Assembly: GCA_963920635.1 (NCBI GenBank)
Contig: OY987299.1
Location: 69,422,692-69,486,691, forward strand
Source: Pseudeuparius sepicola
Lineage: Eukaryota; Arthropoda; Insecta; Coleoptera; Anthribidae
Reading direction: 5' to 3'
DNA length: 64,000 nt
Position 1 is the stretch's first letter; each line of letters opens with the position of its first letter. Below, piece after piece: positions 36,319 to 47,603 of the stretch. The notes beneath the pieces are model-generated. The model searched no databases and was not told the origin of the DNA. It worked only from the letters and a program-made list of their open reading frames with translations. A program made the position numbers and the translations under genes.

Positions 36319-37419
36319 CACCCTACTTACACTTATTTTTAATTTTAGAGAAAACATTACGAAAAGTTGTTTAGAATTTAAGGTAAGCCCAAAAAATGTT
36401 GTCTCAAGTTTCTATTCCAAAAAACACTTTTTCAACATGGGCGTACATGTGGTGGGATCTACTAGGAAATCACAGAATATATATACGTAGAAACATATTA
36501 ACCAATGTACAGTTTACCATAAAGGCATATGTTCATGCGCCTAAATAATTTTAAGTTTAACACACAGGTTTAACGTTTTATTATTAAATGAGTGATTGTT
36601 TTGCAAAATTATCTCAATTATTGTTAAATAAGTTGTGTTATTTATTTGATACGCCTCTGAAATGTGAGCTTCTAGCCAAGATTGAACAACATAACCTAAA
36701 ATTTATTATTCTTTGGCGACTGCTGGATTAAAGTAAGTGGTGAAAAAAAATTTCTATTAATTTGCCTTACATGAAAAATCAAAATTAATTGGAAATGAAC
36801 AATTGCTCAACATGACTGTTTACAACTGTTGTTGTAGTAGATTTATAATTTTACAGTTTTAATACTGTTATGTAATTGACAGACATTGTTTTAAAAATGT
36901 AAAATCTCTCTCATGGCTCTTAGATTATGATTAAACACTCTAGTTTCAAGGGCATCATTTTTTTTTCAGAAAGAGGTGTATAGTGCAACTATATAAGTAG
37001 ACCAGGGAAGAACAGACATGCCCGCATGGTATGTGAAATGTCCTGGGTTAGATCCCCATCTGAAGCAGATAATTTTTTAATTTGTGTGTCCTCTCTTAGT
37101 TTCTATTTGCATTTCAGACAATTCCGGCTCACTTCTCAGCTTTGTATGTATAAGAAATATTTAAAACGTGTCTAAACAAAATCTTAAAATCCACTTTTGC
37201 CGGCCATAGTGGAAAAAACTTGGAATTTGATTGGCGGCGTTTTATTGTGGGAAAGGCTAGCCTTAGTGCATTGCGAGGTGAATGGTGTGACAAAATTAAC
37301 AAAAAAATTATTGATGCACCTATCTTCTCTTGCCTTGTGTTATAATTTTTCTAAAGCCTTGGGAATGTAAGATTTCAGATAGTCAAAAGTACAAATATAA
37401 TCCTTCATTTTCTTTATAG
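36319..37419 (+). other. Elp3 intron sequence upstream of the first visible exon
   Basis: AT-rich, no coding block found. The missing N-terminal Elp3 exon was looked for here and not recognised. It ends in a polypyrimidine stretch and the acceptor TTTATAG. Confidence 0.6.
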
Positions 37420-38067
37420 ATTGCAGTGGTAGCTGTCATGTGTAAGCCCCACAGATGCCCCCATATTAACATGACTGGAAATATATGTGTATATTGCCCA
37501 GGAGGTCCTGATTCTGACTTTGAATATTCAACGCAAAGTTACACTGGTTATGAACCTACTTCTATGAGGGCTATTAGAGCTCGATATGACCCTTACCTTC
37601 AGACAAGACACAGGATTGAACAATTGAAACAGCTGGGTCATTCTGTGGATAAAGTTGAATTTATTGTTATGGGTGGAACATTTATGAGTTTACCCGAAGA
37701 TTATAGAGATTACTTCATACGAAATCTGCATGATGCCTTAAGTGGTCATAAAAGTAGCTCAGTTGAAGAAGCTGTGATGTATTCGGAACGATCTAAGACA
37801 AAATGTATAGGAATTACAATAGAAACCAGGCCAGATTATTGTCTTCAAAGGCATCTTTCGGATATGTTAAAATACGGATGTACCAGGCTTGAAATAGGAG
37901 TACAGTCTGTTTATGAAGATGTGGCACTAGATACAAATCGAGGACATACAGTTAAAGCTGTATGTGATACTTTTAATTTTGCTAAAGATGCAGGATTTAA
38001 AGTTGTGGCTCATATGATGCCAGATTTACCAAATGTCGATTTAGAGAGAGATGTGGAACAATTCATT
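37420..38067 (+). CDS. Elp3: Elp3, exon with the radical-SAM core
   Basis: 216 codons from acceptor TATAG/ATT to donor ATT/GTAAGT, phase 0 at both ends. The product begins [15 protein letters not shown] and contains [14 protein letters not shown], the CX9CX2C cluster motif of Elp3, then [44 protein letters not shown] and MMPDLPNVD. Elp3 is the catalytic subunit of the Elongator complex, which modifies wobble uridines in tRNA (cm5U) using a 4Fe-4S radical-SAM domain and an acetyltransferase domain. Similarity to animal Elp3 is very high and there is no stop or frameshift, so this is a live host gene. It is the only cellular gene in the window and all its visible introns are full of transposons. 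Confidence 0.97.
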
Positions 38068-38211
38068 GTAAGTGTAATTTTGAGTTCATTGAATAATTAA
38101 GTGTGGTATTAAGTTATGAAGAAATGCTGTTATAATAATTATTTATGCTTACATCGAGGGAGCAATATGTGTAAGAGCTACTCTCTCGTAAAGTATAATA
38201 CTGTACCGGAT

Positions 38212-38585
38212 TTCAACAATAACAGTCCAAACTCGTTGCCTTGGTTACCAACTTTATTATTTAGCCTTCACAAATAAACTTGTCATATACCTACTGTCAC
38301 TGACCAAGAATATTCTTTCAGCTCCAAAACTCGCCCTAAAATTGCGTTCTTACCTTCCACTTACTTCCAGGCCCAATTCCCAGGGCTTATATACTTAAAT
38401 GGAAGACTGTAGACTACTCTAGAATATTCCTGATAGGTGATAGATGCACAAATCATAATGTTCTAGCAAATTTCTAGAGAACCTATGGAAGCTCTACAGG
38501 GAAAACAATGAAAACTAAAAGAGCATGGGGCTCTGCAGGCCTCAGGCCAACAAAGATGTAACGGAAAATGCCTCCAAACTAATCA
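38212..38585 (-). repeat. 3' LTR of Gypsy element 4
   Basis: 374 bp; 38396-38585 matches 40896-41095. The left boundary is set from TG...CA ends only. Confidence 0.65.
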
Positions 38586-38642
38586 TACCTTCTTGGGAAG
38601 GTTAGAAATAGGCTTTCTTTTCCATTTGGACTTTCTCAAACT

Positions 38643-40880
38643 CTAATTACTAATGAGTCCCATTGTGCTCAGTATGTCTTTAACTCTGGTGATTCTTCTT
38701 GACAATGCATCAGCATTCTTATGGTTGTCCCCTTTGTGGTGTTCCCCTTTGAAGTAATATTTCTGCAGCCTTTGAAGCCATCTTGTCACTCGTCCTTCTG
38801 GATTCTTGAACTGGAATAACAATGCTTGATCTGTTCTTAATATGAAAGGTTGGCCATATAAATACTTGTGGAATTGTTCAACGGCCTTGACCACTGATAG
38901 CAGTTCCCTCCTTGTCACGCAGCAGTTTCTCTCTGGCTTTGGGAGAGTTTTACTGAAGTAGGCAATAGTTCTTGCCTTTCTTTCTCCTGGAACAGTACTG
39001 CTCCAACACCAAAGTTACTGGAATCTGTATCTATGACAAATGCCTTTCCAGGAACCGGAAACATCAAAATCGGTAAAGAACATAAAGCTTTCTTCAAAGT
39101 CTGAAATGCTTCTCTGAGGTCCACATATAATCGATCCCATCCTCTGTGAGCTTATGCAGCGGCCTGGCTATGTGTGCAAAGTTGAGGACGAATCACCTGT
39201 AATACGTGCACAGGTCTAGGAAGATCCTTAGTTCATTTTTGTCTTTTGGTCACTGCCATTTTTCCATTGACTATGTTTTCTGGTTCTGTTTTAACTCCTT
39301 GCTCTGAAATTACATGCTCCTTCTTGAAGAGACAGCATTTCTTCGAGCTTAGTTTTAGGTTAGCTTCTCGTAACTTCTGGAATACCTCTTGGTCATTCTT
39401 CAGTGATCTTCAAATGCTCTCCCCAAAATATATACATATATACTAGACATGTCATTCCTCTTAGCACAGATTCCATGACCCTCTCAAAGGTTGCTGGTGC
39501 ATTACAGAGGCCAAATGGCACAACATTAAATTGCCATAAACCTGTACCAGTATAAAATGCAGTTTTCTCTTTATTTTGAGTGTGCATTTCGGCTTGCCAG
39601 TAACCACTCTTCAAAGTCCAATGTGGAAAACCATTTAGAACCAGACAGAGTGCCTAAATTGTCATCTATTCTGGGTAGAGGGTAGCTGTCCTTCTTGGTG
39701 ACATCATTTAACTGTCGATAGTCTACGCAAAACCATCCAACCATCCTTCTTCTTCACCAGGACAACTGGAGAAGTCCATGGGCTGTGACGGTTGTTCCAT
39801 TTCCTTCAACATAGCTGAGACTTCTTCTTGCTTAGCAAGGCGTATACTTTGAGAAGCCTGTTTGATTGGAGGGCTATTAACCAGTATTTATCCTGTGCTG
39901 TACTAAACCTGTCCTCTCAAAATCGCATTCAGACGTAGCAAAAACATCACAATTTTCTTCAATCAGTTTTCACAGTTGGTACTGCTACTCCATTGTTAAG
40001 TAACCAGCGGCTTCTTCGACCATCTTCTTCAAACTCTCTGGTGGTGCAACCTGATTTCTCATAATTGCCTGAACTTAATGGCATAACCCAATCTTTTCGC
40101 CTTTGCTAAAATTGTGAACATAGTTGTTCTTCAGGTTAGCAATCCACACAAAAATTACATGCACTCTTTTGGAGGTCAGTGTCTTTGCATGGAATATACC
40201 TCTTTTATACAACCCGCATTTTTCTTCGTGTTCCATAATAATTGTTTCGCCATTCAGTCCATCATAGGTGGCCTTGATAACCTTTTCTGAATTAGCCAGA
40301 ACCGTGATATCTTCATAAGCGGTCACAGTTCGGGGAGTGTTGCCAGCCGTGTTAGGACGAGTCATCAGAATTTCTTCTGTTTTTGTCCTCAAAATCCTCT
40401 CGTGAACTTCTATCTTGAACTGCTGTTCACACATGAGATCCAGTCCTAATATGACATCATCGGTTATTTCAGCCACAAGGACTCTGTGCTTGAACTTATT
40501 AGAGCCTATGGTTATAAAGGCATCATGCTCCCCTGTCATGGAATTTCTTCACCATTTGCCAATTCCACGATGTAGTTTGGCGGTGGTGCAATCCTGCAGT
40601 GGGCTATGATGTTTGGCCTCACAATGGTATGACTGTGTCCACCACAATGTCACATTTCCGGCCGCAGATATTTTCTGGTACTACCAAGCTGTCTCCTGAA
40701 TTTGGCAGCCGGTTAACTTTTATCCTAATAGGTGGGGCTTGGTAGCACCCAGCAAGCTTTCGTCCCTCAAAGCTGGCTACTCGGGGTTTTCCTGCTTCTC
40801 ACCATCAACAGGATTGGGGCACTGGCATTTCAAATGCCCCTCATCTCAGCAATTGCAACAGCGCAGTGGTGTACTTCTTC
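38643..40880 (-). pseudogene. Gag end and pol remains of Gypsy element 4
   Basis: From right to left: a CCHC knuckle at about 40835-40865 (CCNC, DEGH, KCQC with a stop in place of Gly); protease to linker frame 40539-40075 (DVILGLDLM, VIKATYDGL); RT at 39614-39393 ([27 protein letters not shown]), where the catalytic YxDD block is lost in a TATA-rich deletion (about 39425-39450); RNase H at 39124-38643 (IDTDSSNFGVGAVL, LRTDQALLFQF, NADALSRR). Integrase was never found. Many stops and frameshifts; inactive. Confidence 0.8.
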
Positions 40881-41389
40881 AGTCATCCATCCCATCTTAT
40901 ATACTCAAATGGAAGTCTGAAGACTACTCTAGAATATTCCTGGCCAATGATAGATGAACAAATCATAGAGTTCTAGCACATTTCTAGAAAAGCTATGGAA
41001 GCTCTACAGGGAAAACAATGAAAACTAAAAGAAAATGGAGCCTTGGTGGCCTCAGGCCAACAAAAATGTAACGGAAAATGCCTCCAAACTAATCATAAAA
41101 ATTATAAAACTGTAAGTAGAATACAGAACTGTAAGTAGAATACCTCTAAAATTCACATGTTCATTAAAAGCTGATATAACAACTTTAGAGGCATTTTTTA
41201 TTACAAAACCTTATGCAAAACATAAATGATACTTTGCATCTAATATACTACCTATAAACAAATTCAGGCTCACCACACAAAAAAATGTTTTGAAGTAGGA
41301 ACTTGAAACTTGGTGGAGATACCAAATAAATATATTTGAATTGATTGAGTTGCGAGGAAATGAAACTTGTTTTATTGTTTCTATTTTAG

Positions 41390-41607
41390 GAGTTCTTTGA
41401 AAATCCAGATTTTAGAGCCGATGGTTTAAAAATATATCCTACATTAGTAATAAGAGGTACAGGACTGTATGAGTTATGGAAAACAGGTCGCTACAAGAGT
41501 TATCCTCCATCGGTACTTGTTGATCTTATCGCAAAAGTTTTGGCATTAGTACCACCATGGACCAGAGTTTACAGAGTTCAGAGGGATATCCCCATGCCCC
41601 TTGTAAG
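41390..41607 (+). CDS. Elp3: Elp3, middle exon
   Basis: 218 bp from acceptor TTTTAG/GAG to donor GTAAG/GTTAGT. Encodes [68 protein letters not shown] plus two bases of the next codon (phase 2). Joins in frame to the previous exon (QFI/EFF) and to the next (V/SSGVEHG). It is the C-terminal part of the radical-SAM module. No disruption seen. Confidence 0.97.
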
Positions 41608-41647
41608 GTTAGTATTACAAAATCGGATTTTTAACATAATAATTATA

Positions 41648-42440
41648 AAGAAATGGCTCGTGGCATATGGGACATAACATTTTGGTTCTTGGCAATGCCA
41701 AACTAGTTTCCCATATCTAATGGAAATTTAGCATGGGTCTTTCGGAGGTATGCAGGCCCTTACCGAAAGGCCCAAACATTTGTTGGCTATGTGGAATAAG
41801 AAATAGTATAACGCGGTGAGTATTATACCATCCAATGCCATCTAGTGGGTACTGGGTACTACCAAAACAAAAACAATGTGAGTGTGTATATATCGATCGG
41901 TTGATCGACATATAAAAATAAGTCGGCACAAGGCATGGTGAAAAATACAGAGAAGAAGCATACATATGTGGAGCCTAGAAACTCAATTGGTTCATCACCG
42001 AGTATCTTCTAATATATAGAAATCAACAAGGATCGAACCATGAGTTTCAATCCTCGTGTGCTTACTTCTAGCCAATCGATGATCAAACAAAATGAATATT
42101 TAACGTCCCCAATAAGAATTAAAAAGAAATTGCTCGTGGCATATGGGACAAAATATACACCAAACTAGTTTCCAATATCTAATGGAAATTTAGTTGGGTC
42201 TTTCGGAGGTGTGCAGACAACGACAGGCACCTGTTTCAGGTTTGTTGGCCCTCATCAGGCACATGCAGTGTATGTCACCGAAAGGCCCAAAAATTTGTTG
42301 GCTATGTGGAATAAGAAATACTATCAAGCGGTGAGCATTATACCATCCAATGCCATCTAGTGGGTACTACCAAAACCAAAATAATAAAAAGAACTCGGGG
42401 TGTGGCACGGTGAAAAACACAGAGAAGAAGCCTACGTACA
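41648..42440 (-). repeat. Two tandem copies of a hammerhead-bearing repeat family (units A and B)
   Basis: Unit A (41648-42122) and unit B (from 42123) share CTCGTGGCATATGGGA, CAAACTAGTTTCC, ATATCTAATGGAAATTTAG, GGGTCTTTCGGAGGT, ACCGAAAGGCCC, TTGTTGGCTATGTGGAATAAG and CCATCTAGTGGGTACT in the same order. B has about 55 bp (the ribozyme core) that A lacks. A third copy (C) lies inverted at 42447-49612. Tandem arrangement and ribozyme fit a Penelope-like or retrozyme family; the strand given is that of the ribozyme. Confidence 0.75.
42199..42295 (-). ncRNA. Type I hammerhead ribozyme (minus strand)
   Basis: Minus-strand reading: CTGATGA (core box 1), GGG...CCT (stem II), GAAA (core box 2), CAGG-TG-CCTG stem III closed by A-U, then GTC as the cleavage triplet. 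Stem I is made by GGGCCTTTCGG and CCGAAAGACCC outside an internal loop. All conserved core bases are present. Self-cleavage is inferred. Confidence 0.75.
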
Positions 42441-42655
42441 AAAAAGATTATTGGGGACATTAAATATTCATTTTGTTTGATCATTGTTTGGCTTTAGACA
42501 TAAGCACACGAGGATTGAAACTCACAGTTCGATCCTTGTTGATTTATATATATATTAGAAGATACTCGACAATGAACCAATTGAGTTTCTTGGCTCCCCG
42601 TATGCATGCTTCTTTTCTGTACTTTCACCGCGCTGCGCGACGATTTCTTTTTATA

Positions 42656-42985
42656 ATATAATTTTTCCTGGTCATCGAATTTAATTTTCGAATTTTATTA
42701 TTTTATTTTTATATTTATAATAATGATTGGTTCAAATATGTAATTTAAGTAAATTTTGATATTGTTTTGTAAAGTGACATGAACTCACGCTTTGTTGTAA
42801 GACCTTCTTTCTCTTTTTGGCTGTGTAACTTTTTAAAATTTTATTGTGTATACATTTTATCTGTTTTTTTAGCATATATTTTATTCTGATGATGGCTATG
42901 AGCCGAAACGCGTCAATTAAGTGTATACATTTTTTTTAATAAAGATAAATTATGGTCGAATCCCAGGAAATTAATGGAAAAAAAA
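42656..42985 (+). mobile_element. 330-bp hammerhead-bearing retroposon
   Basis: Flanked by a perfect 13-bp duplication ATTTCTTTTTATA (42643-42655, 42986-42998). It ends in AATAAAG...GGAAAAAAAA, so it looks reverse-transcribed and 5'-truncated. It carries the plus-strand ribozyme. No protein. Probably a fragment of a Penelope-like element or a retrozyme-like non-autonomous derivative. Confidence 0.75.
42874..42926 (+). ncRNA. Hammerhead ribozyme (plus strand), minimal stem III
   Basis: CTGATGA (42886-42892), stem II GGCT-ATG-AGCC (42894-42904), GAAA (42905-42908), C-GC-G as a two-base-pair stem III with the A-U closing pair, and GTC (42912-42914) as the cleavage triplet. Stem I pairs the 12 nt before CTGATGA with the 12 nt after GTC with one mismatch and two G-U pairs. 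One extra U before stem II is unusual. The very short stem III resembles hammerheads reported in Penelope-like elements. Confidence 0.8.
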
Positions 42986-43063
42986 ATTTCTTTTTATATG
43001 TTGATCAACCGAACAATATATACTCACTCACACAGAGCTGGGAAAGAGCGAAAAAAAAAAAAA

Positions 43064-43300
43064 GATCTAGATCGTAGATCAGATCTTTTTCAAATAAAGA
43101 TCTAAGATCATATAAAAATAAATCTTTTCATGCAAAAACGATCTTAGATCAAAGATCGTCTAAGAATGATCTGTTTAAAAAAATCAATCGATCTAAGATC
43201 TTTTGAACAATCTAAGATCTTCTAAACGATCTAAGATCTTCTAAATGCTCTAAGATTTTCTAAATGATCTAAGATCTTTTAAAATATTACATCTAAAAAT
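43064..43300. repeat. Left subterminal GATC/AAGATCTTAG array of the hAT element
   Basis: More than ten copies of GATCTAAGATCTT-like motifs, about 20 bp apart (TCTAAACGATCTAAGATCT). They are partly palindromic and could be transposase-binding sites. Confidence 0.8.
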
Positions 43301-43760
43301 TCATGATATTATATACAGTGTGACCCATTTGTTTTGGGGTCAGTCTGTAAAAAGTGTATCAATCGTGCGATTTGGCTGATTTTTTTTTAAAATTGTAGAG
43401 CTCGATGAACTGCACATTTTGAACAAAAATTGCCTGGTTCGCATAAAATCCAAAGCCTACTATGACCGTTTTTATGAGCAAAATTTTAAGAAACCATATT
43501 AGCGTTTTTTTTTGAAAAAATCTGTGTGCGCCAATGGATTGAGCACCCCTCGAAATGGGTATGTACAAAATTTCATCAAAATATTTCAAGTAATAACGAT
43601 TTTGTAGAAAAATTAAAAATGCAGCCAAGGTACGTCTTTATTTTCAAAAATTCAAAGTTGGCCATGGAAAATAATTGAATTGTTTACTTTTATTAAGTGT
43701 CAAACTGTCTAAATTGAGTTCAGAAATTGTTTGTGCTCAATACAATTAATTATCATAATT

Positions 43761-44853
43761 ATGGAATATTTAAGCATAAGAGACAAAATAGAAATTGTTC
43801 GACTCGTGGGCGACAACGAGCGCTCGGCAGCAGAAGCTGCGGCCGAATTTAACAATAGACACCCAGGTAGATCAGTGAGTCGAAGTACTGTACAACCATT
43901 GAGTAAAGGAATAAATATTACTCAATGGTACAACGTATAAACAATATTTTTGATGAAACTGGATCGATTTCTAAAAATTTATTAAAAACTAGGCAAAATG
44001 GACGCCGTGGACTTGTTGAAAATAACAATCAAATTCTGCAATACTTTAGTGACAATCCTCGAAATAGTGTTCGAACGGCTAGTTTAGACCTTCATATACC
44101 CAGAGAGAGTATAAGGAGATGTTTGAGACAAAACAAAATAAAACCGTTTAAGCCAAAATTTTTGCACACCCTGGAACCAGGAGATGAGGAGAGAAGATTA
44201 GAATTTTGCTATTGGCTGCAAGGTGAATATCTCCATAATGGCAACTTTTTAAATGAAATTTTATTCACCGACGAAGCCACGTTTACTACAAATGGTGTAG
44301 TATCAAGTCAAAACTGCCGTCACTGGTCAGCTGAAAATCCAGAGTTTATAATAAATGCAAGGAGACAATATTCACAAAAAATAACGTTTGGTGTGGAATA
44401 CTACGCGACAGAATAATTGGCCCATTTTTCTTTGAAGGGAATTTGAATGCGGCTGGCTTCTTGAATTTTCTAGAAATTGAATTTAGAAATGCTTTAGATG
44501 AGTTACCATTAAGATACCGTTTAAATTTAAAGTTACAGTTAGATGGCAGTCCTATTCATAATGCTCGTTTAATCAGAAACTGGCTAGATAATAATTTTGA
44601 AAACTGTTGGATAGGGCGAAATAGTCCTTTCTGTGAGTGGCCACCGAGATCTCCGGACTTAACTCCTTTAGATTTTTTTCTTTGGGGTACAATTAAGCAA
44701 AATGTTCATAAGTCAAGACCCCATAATTTACAAGAACTGCAAGCTAGGATAAACCGTAGTTGTGAGGAAATTACTCCACAGCAAATACGAAAGAGGAACG
44801 ACAAATGCATTGTAGAAAATGGAGGCTTGGTAGAAGTTACAAAAATTTTATAA
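43761..44853 (+). pseudogene. Mariner-like transposase, two frameshifts
   Basis: ATG at 43761. MEYLSIRDKIEIVRLV and AEAAAEFNNRHPGR form the N-terminal helix-turn-helix seen in many insect mariner relatives. The frame breaks at 43897 where a 31-bp hairpin was inserted, continues 43935-44400 (GRRGLVENNNQILQYF, IPRESIRRCLRQ, EILFTDEATFTTNG with the first Asp), breaks again at about 44395, then reads 44443-44853 (QLDGSPIHNARL with the second Asp, WPPRSPDLTPLDFFLWG with the third). The spacing between second and third Asp is 37 residues by my count (DD37D-like). Removing both lesions leaves an otherwise open gene, so it died recently. Confidence 0.88.
43897..43927. other. 31-bp hairpin insertion with 7-bp direct flanks
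   Basis: CATTGAGTAA and TTACTCAATG are perfect 10-bp arms around an 11-nt loop. GTACAAC occurs on both sides (43890-43896, 43928-43934). Taking out the hairpin and one GTACAAC restores the transposase frame (STVQ/RINNIF). Confidence 0.85.
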
Positions 44854-45272
44854 TTTTAATTGTTTTTATGTTTTGTGTTTATAAGCATAAGGTTGTATTA
44901 TTACAATTCAATTATTTTCCATGGCCAACTTTGAATTTTTGAAAATAAAGACGTACCTTGGCTGCATTTTTAATTTTTCTACAAAATCGTTATTACTTGA
45001 AATATTTTGATGAAATTTTGTACATACCCATTTCGAGGGGTGCTCAATCCATTGGCGCACACAGATTTTTTCAAAAAAAAACGCTAATATGGTTTCTTAA
45101 AATTTTGCTCATAAAAACGGTCATAGTAGGCTTTGGATTTTATGCGAACCAGGCAATTTTTGTTCAAAATGTGCAGTTCATCGAGCTCTACAATTTAAAA
45201 AAAAAATCAGCCAAATCGCACGATTGATACACTTTTTACAGACTGACCCCAAAACAAATGGGTCACACTGTA

Positions 45273-47349
45273 GTTAATAGATATAGATGTCTATAAATAC
45301 TTTTCCTAATTTTGACATAGTATAAAGTGTCATGTTTCAAAACCGGAGTTAATGATGATACATCCAATTTTAGTAACTAGGAGAAATAGGTAAGTCGGAA
45401 TTTTAAAATTCCGAGAAAAAAGTCAAAATTTTGAGAAAAATCTCAAATTTTCAGAATAAAGCGAAAATAAAGTCTGAATTTAAAAAAATTACTACGTGGC
45501 CCTTCTACGCATTGATACTATATTAGTCCAGTTTCCAGGTCGAAATAAAGGGGGTTTACTCCGAATAAATGAGGAAGTTTTGATTTTTTGAGAATCTGTA
45601 GGTTTTAGTATTTTATTTAACATACTACATTTGCCCTTCCTTACCTCTGCCGCGCACGCCTCCATATTTCCAAGATGGAGCTCAAAACAGATTTTTTCAA
45701 AATATCTTGCTTTCGGTGCCTCCTAGCGCCAAATATCTATTACAATATTTACAGAAAAGAAAATTTGCTACAAGAAAGGTTCTATGCTTTTTTCTTCTAA
45801 CTTTAATAGTTTAGGCGCGACAGGCGATTCATTGCTGCATGTATGTTATTGATGGTGAAAATAGATATTTACCTGTTTTTGCGCAACACATATTGGCAAC
45901 CCTGCTTATAGAAATGTACCGCGAGGGAAAATTGCTCACACATTTCTGTACACGCACCCCCTCCACTACCCGTTTCGTTGGGTTGGGAGTGGACAGTGAT
46001 GCCAGTTTATTACAATTGTAACAGAGATCTATTTTCTTTGATGATAATTTATTATGCTGTTACTTTTTAACGAAATATATTACTATTTATACCTATTTAT
46101 CTGCGGAAGAAATAATTTGGTAAAACGGAAAAATAAGAAAATCCTACGAGAAATATTTATTTGATGTAATTAACGGAAGAAGAAGAAACAGTTCAACCCC
46201 CTGAAATATTGACATTCAATTAGAAAACACCCTGTATATTAAAGCGTAAGACCATTAAGTCCGCCTGGTGCCACTGTAGAACGCAAACGCAAATATGTTT
46301 TTAAAAGTCTGTACTGGTAAGATATAGGTCACATACATTGCTTCATTTAGGTTGTTATACTTATTGCTAAAGGTGTTTAATATTGGCCAAGATGACCAGC
46401 ACAGCTCTCTTGACGTCAATATATTGTTTTAACTACGATGTCCTAGTTATCATTTATTATTGCTAGTAAGTAAGTTTTGTGTACATATGTAGACCCCAAA
46501 CCCCAAACTGAATATAGTCTAATAGAAACTCTCGACGTGTTTGTTTGCTCGCCTCCCGAATGAACTGAAGAACCTAAGACTATCTCAAGTCTTATATAGC
46601 ATAGAAAAACTACTTAATAAAAATAAAGCAGTCGAAAAAACAGTGTAAAATTAGCGCGGAGAGCAGCTCTGTTGTGCTGATTGAGATTATTCCTTCCCAC
46701 TACAACCGTTACAAAAACTGAACTAAATGACAGCAGGCGACAGACGTGTTCCTGCTCTCCTCACGTTGATGACAATGATGCCAGCTTGAACCTTCTGAGG
46801 GCAGCACATGCCCTTTGCTCCCCCCACTGGGACCGCCACTGCATTATCCATTAATCTATTATAATGCAATAACCTGCAATCGATTTAACGGCTGCCTTTT
46901 TTTAATTGATCTTAGGTTACCGAAGCTATCTAAAATGCATTTTTTAAGCTAAGAACTAATTGCCTTATTACTTTGCAAACAATCGAAGATTGAGTAACTT
47001 ATGTGTTCTTTAGTTTAATGTTGTTTTAAACTTTTGCATTTGAGAGTATTAAATAGGTATGTAATATCAATTATTAACGAACGTACTTAATACTAAATAA
47101 TATTAGAAATCAAATCAAATGATTGTGCAGATCTGTTTCACTGGATTTCTCTACTGTCTGATAGCCAATGATGTCAACTCGGTACAATTAAAATTCCTTA
47201 TATTTAATGAGAAAAGACCCTAGAATTCCCTAGTTTCAAACATATCTCTAGAATTTGAATAAAATCCCTAGATTTATACAAATAATAGAATATTAAATCT
47301 TACGTTTTTAGTAATACTTCTTTATTAATCATAAAACAGAAACAAAAAC
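45273..47349. other. hAT interior, no recognisable gene
   Basis: AT-rich with short frames only. Contains a small run of related AATTTT(G)AGAAAAA motifs (45395-45490) and one ACACCCTGTATATT fragment (46230-46243). No transposase motifs seen. Confidence 0.55.
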
Positions 47350-47603
47350 ATACAAAAGTCTTTAGATCTTTAAAACGATCTTAGGTCTTTTAAACGATCT
47401 TAGATCTTTAAAATGATCTTAGATGTTTTAAACGATCTTAGATCTTTAAAATGATCTAAGATCGTCAGATTAAGATCAAAGATCAGATCTTTTTGAAACG
47501 ATCTTTTTAAAAAGATTGTTCTCTAGTGAAACAAAAAAGATCTAGATCTAAAATCAAGATCGCGATCTTAGATCTTTAAAACGATCTTTTTTAAATAGAT
47601 CTG
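47350..47603. repeat. Right subterminal GATC array of the hAT element
   Basis: Repeated TTAAAACGATCTTAGATC units, roughly 20-bp period, inverted relative to the left array. Confidence 0.8.

Larger units (their letters stand above)
38212..41095 (-). mobile_element. Ty3/Gypsy element 4, truncated, in an Elp3 intron
   Basis: Left (3') LTR 38212-38585 (TGTACCGG...CTAATCA). Only the last about 200 bp of the 5' LTR remain on the right (40896-41095), about 90% alike by eye. Between them lie minus-strand gag end, protease-linker, RT and RNase H remains; integrase is absent. Just inside the left LTR the minus strand reads CCCAAGAAGGTA (polypurine tract). No clear target duplication. It lies antisense in the intron between the first two visible Elp3 exons. 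Confidence 0.8.
43316..45270 (+). mobile_element. Mariner-like element with 367-bp terminal inverted repeats
   Basis: CAGTGTGACCC...GGGTCACACTG, flanked by TA (43314-43315, 45271-45272). The two ends are reverse complements over 43316-43682 and 44904-45270 with very few mismatches, so the copy is young. Total 1955 bp. It encodes a transposase between the repeats and sits within the hAT element. Confidence 0.93.

Noticed and set aside
42950..42970. GGTCGAATCCC as a pol III B box (tRNA-derived SINE)
   Set aside because: One base short of the consensus and at the 3' end of the retroposon with no A box upstream.
43064..43300. GATC array as a CRISPR-like repeat
   Set aside because: Eukaryotic context, no constant repeat/unique spacer pattern, and it lies at hAT ends with an 8-bp target duplication.
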